From positions 1-64,000 of the forward strand of contig JADWOT020001260.1 in assembly GCA_036345935.2 (NCBI GenBank): DNA of 64,000 nt. The letters run 5' to 3'. A program made the translations under genes and the position numbers. This stretch comes from Taenia hydatigena (lineage: Eukaryota; Platyhelminthes; Cestoda; Cyclophyllidea; Taeniidae). A model generated the notes under the pieces. That model saw only the letters and a list, made by a program, of their open reading frames with translations, did not search any database and was not told the origin of the DNA. Below are positions 9,986 to 21,495 of this stretch, one piece after another (the stretch's first letter is position 1; every line of letters begins with the position of its first letter).

Positions 9986-12900
9986 GCCATAGTTAGCTTA
10001 CACCAAGTGAAGAGTGCAGTGCAGTTGGTGTTGGAGAGGTGGCATTGTTGGCAGTGGCGTTCAAAGTCGATGAGGCCTCTCTCCGGTGAGAACACCAATT
10101 GGAACTCTCTTGTTTTGGACTCAATATGTGCATGCATCCCTAGACTCGGGATTCCTTAATGCTCATGGATCAAATGTCAGCAAAATATCCCTTGACTCTC
10201 CGGATAGCCGCTGAAAACAAATTCGTCCTAATATCTGGAAAAGTAGGAATGTGTTGTGCAATTGATGCGTTCCATTAACCGTATCAGAATTAACCACACT
10301 CCATTTTGTCGCATATTTGCGGTGATAAGTTGTATTAGTAAAAATAGAAATGCCAAGACGTGCATCTGCATTAAAACGGTATTTGTGTCGTCTTAATCTA
10401 ATGTGGCTTACTTGGAGACGTGAATTAAATTAAGATTGAACTAGTGAATGCTAATAGGAATGCGTGGAGAAACTGAATCTACTTACCTTATTTGACTATA
10501 CATGCATGTATGAAAATGTGGAAACCCAATTTGCGATAAAATTAGAGTCATAGCGTTGCCTTGTTTGATTCTGCATTTATTTTTACTCCTTGGCCTTCGC
10601 TCTCTCGACTGTCTAGGTTGGGACGCTGTGCCAGTAGTTCTGAGATGAAGAGTGTCAAATACCACAACATTCATGCGCCTTGAGATCGATGCCGATTCCT
10701 CCATTACGTAATTGGTGTTTGAGAAAGAGTAGACTAAGGAGTACATTGATTCATACAGGATTTTCTTCATTGGTGGAATGATTAAACTTGTACAGCATAT
10801 GTTTTATATGTGCAGAAGAATAAAAGCAGACCCTGACCCAAAAAGCATGGAGACGCGTGGTCATTTCCTTAGTCAGATGAACATTAGAGCAAAGCTAAAT
10901 AAATTTGTCAAAAGTTGACAAAAATGAAACAAAGTTAACTCAGTGATCGCTAATAGGCATTTAGCGTCGTTTATTTGCATCAAAAGCGAAGGTGGCAATG
11001 AAGACCATTCCCGATGAAGTTTGCACCCTGCAGCTTGACAGTCTATTTCCAACAGCAGTCTTTGCGTATAGGTGCTCAAGCCTAGGGCACATCCGGGTGT
11101 AAAGCATTATGTTTGAATATGCTGCTCTATATTGTGTCCAATTCCTTTAAATATCTAATACACAGTCAAGTCAATCGGTGGAGTATGCGGTCTCTACTCA
11201 TCACCACCTACTCTGACAAATGATTCGTATTTACGCAGCGACTAATGCTCTCAAAAGCAAAAATAAGACTTTGTATTTGATGCCACATTCCCTAGATACG
11301 GCGACTATCGTTTTTGCCTGCAAACGGTGCTCTTTATCAGTCCTCTTGATGCCATCCAATTCAACATCGATCATTCCACTTCTTTTGTAACTCTACTTTG
11401 GTGGTGCGTTCAAATCGGCCTCGGCTTTGCAGCCCTAACTGCTTCACTGCTGACGCACATCGTCGAATAGTCGTTAACCATGTCCAGCTGCGCGTGCCCC
11501 CCTATTGACTGGGAACCTTATCGACAGGATGCTGAAGTGTTGGTTTAGCACACGTCAGTGACTCGAAGTTTTGCTAGCCTGCAACAAAAGCTGGCAGAAG
11601 GAACCGATGAGAGGATTGTCAAAAGAAACCCACATTAATTTACAGTTTCCACTGAAAGCAATACCACACGTTCAGTCAAAATTCTCTTATCTAGGTTTCC
11701 TTATTTAGGTCGAGGAGTATTTAAGCAACTCAGATCCATTTGTCATCCCATGTCCAAATTCAAGCAGAAGACAAACAAAGGAGGCAGTGGAGTTCATTTT
11801 CTTTCCTTTAAGGAGCTTCCAATGCAAAGATGATAGAACGAAAGCTGTTCATTTGCCAAGAGGCTGGTTGCTGTGACACTACGGGTTACCATGGTCGAGT
11901 GCTGAAGCACTTGACACCAAGGCGCATGGCTGTTGCGCGTCACATTACAGGCCAACCAGAAGTAGCAGTTTTGTCCAGAGCGGTGCACCGACTAACGTGG
12001 TTGGCTGAGAAATGATGTTAAATTCAGTCGTGTAATTCGGTGAAGGGCCTTTGCCTGCATTTGTGAGATGAACTAAAGTTAATGAGTTAATGAGTGCCAT
12101 TGTGCCTGCTGCTGATTATCAAGATGAACACAAAAGGCAATACTATTCTTCGCAATTAAATTACTGAGGTATTGTAGGTATTAAAGCAGATCTTTGCATA
12201 CCACAGCGTCTTTAGACACGTCGACTCCAACAGTTTTATAATTTTATGCTAGCCATTGAAACGGCATCATAAATTTAGTACAGTGAGTTCATTTGAAGTC
12301 TGTTCTTTTCGCCTACGCATCATCATACTAGTGGTCAGATGTCATACATGTCCAGGTAATCTCCTTTGTCCTACACATTCAAGCGAAATTCAGCTTTCGA
12401 AATTTGGAGACAAGACCACTACGTTGCGTTTTGCATAGCTAGCGTTGGCGAGTTCTGTGGCTGTGCAAAACTGAAGCGTCTCGTGTCGTTTGTTATTATC
12501 TCCGGGCACTATTTATGACGCTTCGCCACTAACTAAAGCATAGATGTTAGAAAACACTTTGCCTATGTTCTCAGATGTAGTGAAAAATTGTTTGACTCAC
12601 CATATCTCCGCCAACCCGCAATTGATTGAATTCCCGTTTGATAATCTCCACACTCTTTCACTGTATCTCTATTGGTAGCAGTTTACTTGATGTGATACTC
12701 ATAGGGCGGCAAATGCAGCTACTGCATCACAAATTCCCAGAGGCACCAAATAAAATTCTCCATGGTATTCAAAGATAATAAAATCAGTCGCTTTTGCCCA
12801 CCTTTGCTATCCTACTTGCCGATATACTGATGTTGCGTCTAGAGCAGATGGTCACTAAATCTTGTAGGTAGTATAACGAATCAGTTGTGTAAGAGAAATT

Positions 12901-13751
12901 AAGACCATCCTTCTTAGCTATAGATTTAAGGCGTCCGTAGTCGATAAACAACTCTTGTCATCCATCCCTCCTCTACTGTAAATGATTAAAAAGATGCATG
13001 GTGAATTCGATGGTTTTACAAGCTCATAACAAGTTCCCTCTGCCACTAAGTGATAGGCTTCTTCCAGGAGAGTGTATAGTATACATTTGAGTGGCTGTTG
13101 GATCTATCTAGTGCCTATCATATTATTATTGATAGGTGTAGCTCTCAGAGTCTATCCCTTGCACTGATGACATGGCCTTGGCTGCAACTCTGGTGGTAGC
13201 ATTAAAACAACGTAGACGTTTCCCTCCGATGGCGAAAGGACTGTGGCATCATCGATGTTTTGGCAGGTAAAGACGACACCGTTCAAAAATTTAGGATAAG
13301 ATTGCGGCGCCAAGGGTCAAATTCTAATTTGAAATGGACCCATCTCGAATTCCTCCTCTTCCGCCACCGTTTTTTTTCTTCCAATGAATGCGATCTGTTG
13401 AGTGATGAAACCATTCCAAGCTCATAATCGTAGGCAATAAACGAACAGGGGTGGAAGAGGGAATCTTGTAGACGGTTTTACGTTATGCACGAGCGGAAAT
13501 GAGCCCGCTAAAGCAGCTACAATAAAAAAGTGGAGCTTGTCAAATTCAATGGCTGATTGAAGATGGGTTCTCGAAAAAAACCCTTGGATTTGGTCGCATA
13601 GTATGGGTGTTATGGTATAGGATCGTAAGCGTCAGACGTTCCTGCACCATGTCATTAGTCACTCTTGCCGCGTCTTTGAATCAAACCATGAGCTCCCTCA
13701 TGGGTGATAAAACAATGCTTTCGAATCTCTGATAAAACTAGTATTTCTCAC
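9986..13751. other. Unassigned stretch
   Basis: No gene, RNA gene or repeat copy could be supported. The short frames at 10,483, 10,873, 11,794 and 12,256 lack homology or splice support. Confidence 0.35.
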
Positions 13752-13965
13752 CCACTACCATTTAGGCCTTGCTGGTTTTATGATTGACAGCAGGTGCTCT
13801 CTTCTGTGCAACATGGTTGTGGTATCACACCAACAAGGTTACGGTCGTTGGATACCAATGTCACTAACACAGCAGTTGGGTCATTTGCGCTGAGGTAATA
13901 GCAAATTCTGGCATATAGGTTTATATACGGCTAGGGCAAATGAAGGGGTTCTGTAGCGATGTGGT
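13752..13965 (+). repeat. 215-base direct repeat, left copy
   Basis: It matches 16,334-16,550 in the same orientation over its whole length, including TGTGCAACATGGTTGTGGTA and AACAAGGTTACGGTCGTTG. The two copies are close, with scattered substitutions and few indels. The right copy sits at the end of a segment inserted into unit-U copy C, which suggests that both belong to one mobile family. Confidence 0.8.
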
Positions 13966-14689
13966 AAAGAATGCATTATCTTAGTGATTTATTATCACGA
14001 TCAGTAGTCTTTGACACCATTGCGCTTTTGACAGGCATGCAAGCCCAGTTTACTTTGACAAGATAGCGTTTCTAGGCGTAACGGTGGAGAGAAGAATCAG
14101 TGGTTGGTAATTCCTCAAAACGACTATCAGTCTGCATAAGAATCGACGCTGTTTCACACTTGAATAGCATTCAGCTGGAATTGAGTTTGAAGGAAACAAT
14201 TGCATGGGGAGACATTAGAGTAGCATTAATGTTGCGTAGAGCTTGTCTGAAACGAGTGTTCAACGACTAGCTAGCAAAATGCATTCCAAACATCAGCTTT
14301 GCATTCAAATCGAGACTGCTCCCTTGACATACAATTTTTTCCGTGCCATGTAGAAGATCAAACACCCTTGGATTGCGCCACTAGATCTATGCTCTATAGC
14401 TATGAGGGGTCGCAGATAGAGCTGAAGACGGTACCGCAATACAGGAAAACCTTGAAGTGTAAAATAGCGTTTGGATTTCACATTTTGCATCTCCAGAGAT
14501 GTCTGAGGCTGGTCCAGCCACTGTATTCCATTACTGCTTTTAAACGTTCTAGAACTTGGAAGACATAGGAAAGGTAACGTTAATGCTCGAAATTAGATAA
14601 TGGATGCTTTAGTGCATTCACCCATGGCAAAATGGACCAAACATTGGTCTGAACTGTGCAGTGAAATAAACAATCAGGTAGGATCAAGA
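13966..14689. other. Unassigned stretch
   Basis: Nothing supported. Open frames at 14,299 (+) and 14,305 (-) overlap each other antisense and have no second copy. Confidence 0.35.
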
Positions 14690-15705
14690 CACCTTCACTC
14701 ACAAAATAGAAGTAGGTGAGCACCTAGTGGCTTGAGTGAGCAAATAATGACGGTTTTTGCACAATCTATGAAGATTGGATGAGTGCAGCAAAGTCTAATG
14801 TAGTGTATTTGGCAAAAGTTGTTGCGCATTCGTGACGGAGTTCGGTACCGCGGCATTCGCGACATAAGGCCACCATTTTTTTTCGTGAAATAGAAGGGCT
14901 GTGTAGTCATGCTAGATCATGCGTGTTTTATCGTTTTAATGTACATTTACGCCGCTATTAGCCGTACTACTTGGCTAGGCGCACTCACTTTACGATCTAC
15001 GATGCAAGACGCTCACTTACAAGATAGTCCCTGCCCTCTGGATAATTCGATGGTCACCGGTATGCTACGCTCAGATAGTGTGGACCATTCTATCAAAATA
15101 GTGTCCCACATACATCAAAATTCAGCGTTGCAGCGCGCCTTCGTGTGACTAAACGCATGTACGCTGCCACTGCGTGGGGAGCTAATAGTGCTTGTCCAGT
15201 TTCCAAACTTGCCAATAGTTCGGTTAAAGCAAACGATTGTGTTGCAGAATCTAAGTTTCTGGCGTTGTTGATGGTGCGTATGCACCTTGGAGGACGTAGA
15301 AGATACATTACGGCTTCTGCCACCATACCGTGCCAATGAATAAACCAAAGAAAGCTGCTGATTAGATGGGAGGTTAGCTGTTCGAGTGGATGGTCCGGCT
15401 CTCGGTCATTAAACAATTCAGCCGGCAGCTCATTGAAACCCGACTAGTTGGCCATCAAATGCGACTGTGACTGCAGATGAATCAGGTATTGTCAACATGC
15501 GTCACATCTCACTGGTGATTGTACGTGGTGGATATGATAGCGCAATGAAGTGGTCGACTATCGTACTCCCAACTCTCATGTAAACCACCAATGCCCACCT
15601 TTTCTTGATGATGTGGTGCCACGATGACAAGATGGTGTATAGACTCAATAATTAATTGCGAAACAAACATACAACACCTGCATGGGCAGTTAGGTCACAT
15701 GTTTG

Positions 15706-16545
15706 ACAGGCGGCTGAACACCAAAAATACTGCATCGCAAACTAGAAAGCAGCATGTCTAGATGGAAGAAGAGCTATCACATAGATGCCAAGTCCACTGC
15801 TCACAACTGTCTCCATCCCTTGCTCTGTCATTTGGCATCCGTAATAGCAGGCAAGCAGGAATGTATCAGTGTCCCTAAATCAAGGTGGACGGCTGAGTAA
15901 AAGTGACGTGTAAAGGTGACAATGATAAGTTTGCATTTTGAAAAGCGAAGTTTTAATTCTAAGCCTGAACAAGCAGCTGCACTTGAAGGCGAGTGCGCTC
16001 CACGAGTGGCAACTCGCATGTAAGCGCGTACCCGTTGTGACGAGACGCATCAGTGTCGACCGGCTTACTGCTTCCTCATTGAAACGAGGAGTAAGAACGC
16101 CATTTTGCTAAAGCGTAATTAATCAAGCTCAACAATATTATTCTGTACATATAAAAGTAGCAGAGAACAACTTGTCCCAAGACTGTGTAGGAAGATATTG
16201 ATGGCATAGACAGAATAGTCACACACTTGCGGTCGGCATGGATTGATCACGATCTCGTCTCGTTTTCATTAGCATTCATTTTTCGAGTCTAAGTTAAGAA
16301 TTGTTTCTAGAAGGTCTATAGTAGTCCAGTAATCCACCACCATTGAGGCCTTGCTGATCTGATAATCAACAGCAGGTGCCCTCTTCTGTGCAACATGGTT
16401 GTGGTATCACGCCAACAAGGTTACGGTCGTTGTATACTAATGTTACCAACACAGCAGTTAGGTCATTTGCGCTGATGTAATAGCAAATTTTAGCATATAG
16501 ACTTATTCATGGATCAGGCAAATGGAGGAATTCTGTAGCAATGCA
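15706..16545. mobile_element. Insertion inside unit-U copy C with near-identical flanks
   Basis: Copies A and D are continuous at this point, joining GGGCAGCTG..TACATG directly to the CAAGCAAAAG side, whereas copy C carries about 840 extra bases. The insertion is flanked by ACATGTTTG (15,697-15,705) and ACATGCTTG (16,546-16,554), a plausible 9-base target duplication with one mismatch. Its right end is the 215-base repeat also found at 13,752-13,965. No transposase frame or clear terminal inverted repeat was seen, so it is probably non-autonomous. Confidence 0.55.
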
Positions 16546-16550
16546 ACATG
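16334..16550 (+). repeat. 215-base direct repeat, right copy
   Basis: It pairs with 13,752-13,965 in the same orientation and forms the right end of the insertion in unit-U copy C. Confidence 0.8.
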
Positions 16551-17005
16551 CTTGCTAAGAGCAAAAGAGAAACCGGTATGCTCACTCTCGCAGGCTTATC
16601 AGGCTCCTGCCATGAATGCGTCATCCTGGTTAGCACTTAAGAGTTTAATCTCATGGTAGTTAAACCTGTCTGACCCGTGTCCTCGGTAATTTTCGAGAGA
16701 AGTGCGAAGCACAGGCAGCTAACGTGATTCAGCTATATTTTGTTAATTAACACAGACTACACAAAAGTGTACAGAAACCAGAGGTTTAATATCGAAGGTT
16801 CCTGGACCGTGCGCCACCTTTCGCATCTCGATGGACTCACGCGTTTAGTGGTCAGCTTTGGCCTTAATTTGAAATATGCTTATGATTGCGAATGCAGATC
16901 GTAGCTCGTAACGCTCGCCAATCTCCAGTTAATGCTCTATCACTTTAAAAATATATAGAGGGCGTAAAGTTGGTCACTTAAATGCAAAATCAAAGCTGCC
17001 AAATC

Positions 17006-17236
17006 TTAAAATCCACATTTCGTAGTCTTCAACGCACACTCGACGTGTATTCTAACCAGTGTGAAGTGGCGAATGTATTTACAATTCAAATTCGATGTTG
17101 AGAGGTCAGCAACAAAGGCAAAGGCGGGAAAAATGCGTCTAGGTGTCTGCGAGTACACGACACCAGATGCCATGCGTGTGATGAGGCGGTCCGTAGGAAA
17201 GCCGACGAAGTAAGAAACATCTTGTCGCGATGCCAA
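17006..17236 (-). other. Secondary open frame in unit-U tail (copy C)
   Basis: This 76-codon frame corresponds to 605-841 of copy A and keeps FPTDRLITRMASG, YSQTPR and the ending TTKCGF. It lies about 350 bases downstream of the main gene. Copies D and E have stops in the same place. Confidence 0.25.
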
Positions 17237-17580
17237 ACACCAATTGTGATCGACTAGTTAAATCAAGTGATGCAAGCAAACAGCCTTCGATGTATCAAAT
17301 TTGCATCTCAAAATTGTTGATACTTAGAAAATTCTCATCCCTGTGCGTAGAGGTTAAACGCTAGGAAATACAAGTATCATTCGAATCTACGAAAATGCCC
17401 TCACAAAAATGGCACCAAACTAATAAATTACCTATGGCTCGATAGTTCTAAATCCCTTTTACTTTGTTTCAAACCCACCCACTGCATTCATAAAAGTGTA
17501 GGTCATTTTAGGCATAGTTGTATGACATTTATTTTGCAAGCTTTTAAGCACTTTATCGAATGCCGTCACAGACCAACTAA

Positions 17581-18535
17581 CTATATACATGCTGGAGGGC
17601 ATAAAGCTGTAGTTCTTTTCCATATGACATAAAGACAGGCCCACTGTACCATCTCCACAAAATTGATAGCCGAATTGTTTTGCCGCCGGTTGCACCAAAT
17701 GCGACAACCATCAGGTAAGTTGGAAAACGGAGCAAAGCGGATACCACCTACTGCCTCATACATCTTTCGCATGCAGTCCAAGTTTGGATGGAGATCTAAA
17801 GTTTGCCACATCGAGCCTGTCACAATAAGCGCTTGCTTTGGCGTGAAAACTTTGGCTATGGCATTCAGGTGTCCACAGTCCCGATGCTCAAAATCTGGAT
17901 AATCAAGATATAAAATGACACAGTTGTAATCGCTCAGCCGCATCTTTTCTCTTCCTTCTCCACCTTCGTCAGACCATTCTCGCATGTCCAGTACCGTACC
18001 ACCTGCTCTCCTGAAAAATGGATTCCACTGGTTTGAAAAGCTGGGAACATCCATAGACACGTCCAAGTAGAGACGAGTGGAGGAAGCAGAATGCAGTACT
18101 GGCAAGTCGTATTTGTAGCGCCTCATCCGGCATGACGACAGTCTTGTGCAGCGACATGGCGTGGTGATCAGGCAGCTAATCGGAACTTGTGCATTAGCAG
18201 GAAACACTTTCGACTTGAGATCACGGAAGAGCTTCTCCACGTTATCGTAATACTCTCTTGCATGATCAAAACAATGAGAGTGCCCCTTTGCGTTTGTGAA
18301 GAATAGCGCCCGGCAGAGGTGTTCGTCCACCCACTTTATGTCCTTTACACTGTGGTGGATACTACGGGTTTGAGTAGGAAGGTCTTGATTTGGTTGCTCA
18401 TCTGTTGACTTCTCCTAAAACAGAACACTTCATGGTCAAGTTCGGCAACTTCCGGGATGACGTCGATGCGAAAGGGGTTTAGTAAAGTTATCCAACAAAC
18501 GCGGAGTTAATCGAACATACCTGATACATCGCCAT
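17581..18535 (-). CDS. Unit-U protein, intact copy C (two exons, about 280 aa)
   Basis: On the reverse strand, exon 1 encodes M-A-M-Y-Q (18,521-18,535) and ends at CAG|GTATGT. After a 106-base intron, exon 2 (17,581-18,414) runs 278 codons to TGA. The acceptor is either TTTTAG or an AG three bases further in; copy D supports the latter. Copies B and D share the second ATG (18,527-18,529), so translation may begin M-Y-Q. Conserved blocks against copies A, B and D include KW.D..LCR, VFPANAQVPISCLITT, LDVS..V..FSNQW, LSDY.CVILYLDYPDF and VTGSMW..LDL. No signal peptide, membrane segment or known domain is evident. The order of a serine-bearing DVS motif, a hydrophobic strand (CVILYLDYPDF) and a later strand (ALIVTG) loosely recalls an SGNH-hydrolase or Rossmann-like core, but the GDS and GxND signatures are absent. 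Function is unknown. Confidence 0.75.
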
Positions 18536-18538
18536 GCA

Positions 18539-18575
18539 AATCTGATATGAACTGTCCAAATGAAGCCTTTTTATG
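18539..18575 (-). promoter_or_regulatory. TATA-like box and initiator of the copy-C gene
   Basis: On the reverse strand CATAAAAA (18,568-18,575) lies 32 bases upstream of the A (18,543) in TCAGATT. The first ATG then follows within eight bases of the presumed start site, so the leader would be extremely short. The same arrangement is preserved in copies B and D even though surrounding bases vary, which supports a real core promoter. Confidence 0.65.
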
Positions 18576-18994
18576 CATCAGGTGATCATCAACGTTTCAC
18601 AACCAGCCAATCAGCGAAGCCCAACTACCAACTAAAGTTCGCAGGTGCTACGCAGATCTGTTTGCGTGCAAGTCCTGGCTACCAGTCTTGCGATTTGTAA
18701 TGATGTTGTGTTGATTTATTTATCACTAATAAGAAGCATGCCAGGTTTTAGAATATGGTTTTTGAGCATAATGCAAAGAAATAGTAAAATGCTTTTTGAC
18801 GTGAATTGGTGTGGACAGGTGTATATACACATCTGGGTGTTAGCTAAACTAATACAAGTTGCGAAGTATGCGCTCTTACTTCGCTTCTAAAAATAGGTGA
18901 ACATTAACGCACCTTGCTGTTACAAGCCCGATCTGATCCTACTTGGCTGTCTCTTTCAAATAAAACAAATTAATGCAGCTAATTTGGATGTGGG

Positions 18995-19246
18995 CTATTT
19001 TGCATTAGTATCCGATGCTATGGACATTTTAAGCAGCTGCACGCGTACGTAATAGCAACATACTCTGGCAGGAACACCGCCACCACCATCGGTGAAAACG
19101 CGATTCCATGCAATAGTACTTTCATTTGTCAATGAAGAGTGCTCAAGGTAGCACTGAGGAGGTTTGCGGGTTCTCTTGCAACTCCGACAATTGAAAAGCA
19201 TCCTAGGAGATGGCGAAGCGAGTTTTAGTGCCGAAGTACCACGCAA
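18995..19246 (-). other. Copy-C-specific segment with cysteine-bearing open frame
   Basis: Copies C and D align on both sides of this place (GCAGCTGCACGCGT and CTAGCTTAGTCA), but about 195 bases (19,045-19,240) are present only in C. On the reverse strand the segment has an acceptor-like CATCTCCTAG followed by an open frame with NCRSCKRTRKPPQC and IAWNRVF. It could be an inserted exon-bearing fragment or a piece lost from D. No domain is assigned. Confidence 0.3.
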
Positions 19247-19990
19247 TACCTGACTCTAGCTTAGTCACAAAGCAGTAATGGTGATAAGAAATGAAGTGGG
19301 GACGTGTGTCGCCTCTAATTATTTGTTACCAGCTATTTGCCTGACTACTGCGATCAGTATTCACTCCGACCTGCCGACCAATGGATTAAGGCTGGACGAC
19401 AGATACTCAGCTGGTGGTATGAAAGAACCGACTGAGTGGTAGCGGTTCCCGTGTGATGATGGACAAGGCACAGCTCATCGCCTTATTCCGCGCACCCGTA
19501 TGCATGATGTGAAAATTCATTACGCGATAGTTGACCAAGCAGTAAGAGAGCTAGCTTCGCATTTGACTCGACTACTTTCTGTTTATGGGTAGCCTAGTGG
19601 AAAACAAAGGATAGTTTACCTAAAGTAAAACGAAATCACATGTCAAAATTATGCTCTCAAAAGTCGTTATCAAAAACCAGCATGAATATTTGGAATGCCG
19701 TGTGTTCTACAGCATAATTTGGCGCGTCTAAGGATGCACGACGTTAAGGAATCCGCATGTTGTAATGTTATCGAAGCTGTAAGCTATTATTCATTTAGAT
19801 CACTATGAATGAATAGGACGGGATTGCGTGGAAAGCTGATCAATGGAATTTGAAAGGAAAGGGTGAAACGAATACGTAAAGGAGAGCAAGTCAAGCGACT
19901 GATAGAGAGAACCCGCTATTGGTGTGAGATGCCAACACAGGTGTTTTGTGTGACAACGATGCTGAAGCTTGTGTAATTCGAACCAAGTGC

Positions 19991-20704
19991 TAGTGATTAG
20001 ACTGACCACATCCCACTGTCAACACACTGCTACCTTTTGTTTCGTCTGGATGAAGATGGTGCAATCACAACGTCTACTTGTTCGCCTTTGTCGAAACCTA
20101 AAGAATGCAATGACCGAAACTCGGAATCGTGTATTCTTTGCACGCAAGCAAACCTACGCGAATGGTTAGCAAACCATTTCATATACAGTCGTCGCCATGG
20201 CCATCAATTTTATTATTCGCCATGTTACTAACTCTCGTATAAATGCATTACAATGTCATTTTCAGTTGTAGATTTCCAAATGGGTTTGCATTCAGAATTA
20301 CGTTTGAGGTGAGTGTCCTCCTTACACCACCACCCCGTACCCTTCTACTGAGCATAACCTTAATGGCGCAGAAGTAACCGAATCTCGAAACGAAGTGTAG
20401 AGAAGCTATTGTTAACATTTTCTAGCTGGATGTAGTCATATTAATCCTGCTAGAACAACCTTTAGGTTTGCGTAGGGTTATCGATATATGTGAAAAACTT
20501 TTTGAAGCAAGGAGTGTAGGGAAAAGTAAGATCGCTTAGTCATAGGTTATTTAGTTAAATGATAGGATACGAGGTGAAGTTGGCATTGTACTTCGTTGAG
20601 CTGACCCTTCCAAGCTCGTGTATCTCCTTGCTCTCAATCGTGACCAACTGGTTGAGGGAGTCAGTTCTAACGTAACGGGGCTTCTAGGCCGCAATGCGTG
20701 GCGT
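19991..20704. other. Unassigned stretch
   Basis: Nothing supported; small open frames only. Confidence 0.35.
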
Positions 20705-20915
20705 AAGCCTGTGTTTCCTGCATGTGTATGCGCATTTAATGTCATTTCCTCCTAACCTCAAATCTGAAGCTTTGCGAACAATGTTGATTAAATAAAGGCA
20801 CAGCATCTATTCTAACCTCGCCAAACCTGAAGTAAAGCACGAGCTTAGTAGGTTCTCTCTGTTAGTTGCAATTTTGCTAAACGAGTTCATTTGGTGCGCC
20901 TAACCAAGTGTAGTC
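20705..20915 (+). repeat. Local direct duplication, left copy
   Basis: It shares TGTATGCGCATTTAATGTCA and the later block CTAAACGAG.TCATTT with 21,285-21,495. The spacing of landmarks is similar, but the middle is clearly diverged. Same orientation, about 580 bases apart. Confidence 0.6.
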
Positions 20916-21284
20916 CACAATCCGAGCCTGTTTTGGTTGTCAGCCTCGAAGGCCTTATGCTAATGAACAATGGTCCTTGGGTGACTCTTCGTCATCGATA
21001 CTAACATTTGTCGGTGGCATTCAAAGCATTTAACGAAGTGCCTGCTCTTCGTTTATATGTATAGATGAAATGACGTCTCACACCACGGTTCTGCGTCGGT
21101 GTTTGAGATGATGATTAATTTCAGGCCATAAAGGCACATTGACCTTCTCTGCTGCAATCCCTACGACTTGCATTGCAGTTTTCAATATTGCTTAATTTTC
21201 CTTTGATTAGGTTGCTGCATTGTGTTGTTTGTTATGGCTACGGATTTCACACTTCACCGGTGTTGTCCATTCTGTTTGCACCAT

Positions 21285-21495
21285 TCTCTGTGTTTCATGC
21301 ACTTGTATGCGCATTTAATGTCATTCCCTTCTAAACTTCAGACTAAAGTCATGTGCGCGCTTTTAGTTTCAGCAAAGGTACGTCATCAATTTCAACCTTA
21401 CTAAGCTTAAAGTCAACTATGTTGCCCATTTCTGTCCATTTCACTGGCTACACTTTTGACTAAACGAGCTCATTTAGTCCGCATCATGGCATCGA
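21285..21495 (+). repeat. Local direct duplication, right copy
   Basis: It pairs with 20,705-20,915 and has the same landmark order (TTGTATGCGCATTTAATGTC, then CTAAACGAGCTCATTTAG). Confidence 0.6.

Larger units (their letters stand above)
14690..19990 (-). repeat. Unit U copy C (near-complete, interrupted)
   Basis: This is the longest copy. Read on the reverse strand it contains about 1.4 kb of upstream DNA shared with copy D, the promoter, the intact gene and a long tail. The tail matches copy A from about 300 to 2215 and copy E from 22.66 kb. It is interrupted by about 840 bases at 15,706-16,545. The upstream part carries a segment at 19,045-19,240 that copy D lacks. Tail open frames (15,093-15,416 here and 23,652-23,948 in copy E) show related residues such as HP..QLTS and FIH.H. 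Confidence 0.8.

Noticed and set aside
17459..17707. An 82-codon frame overlapping the end of the copy-C gene in another frame, with an equal-length counterpart in copy D (29,182-29,430)
   Set aside because: Both lie on repeat DNA that is already conserved by the main frame. Copy A has a stop in the matching frame, and the main frame's C-terminus is shared by C and D. It is best explained as a shadow.
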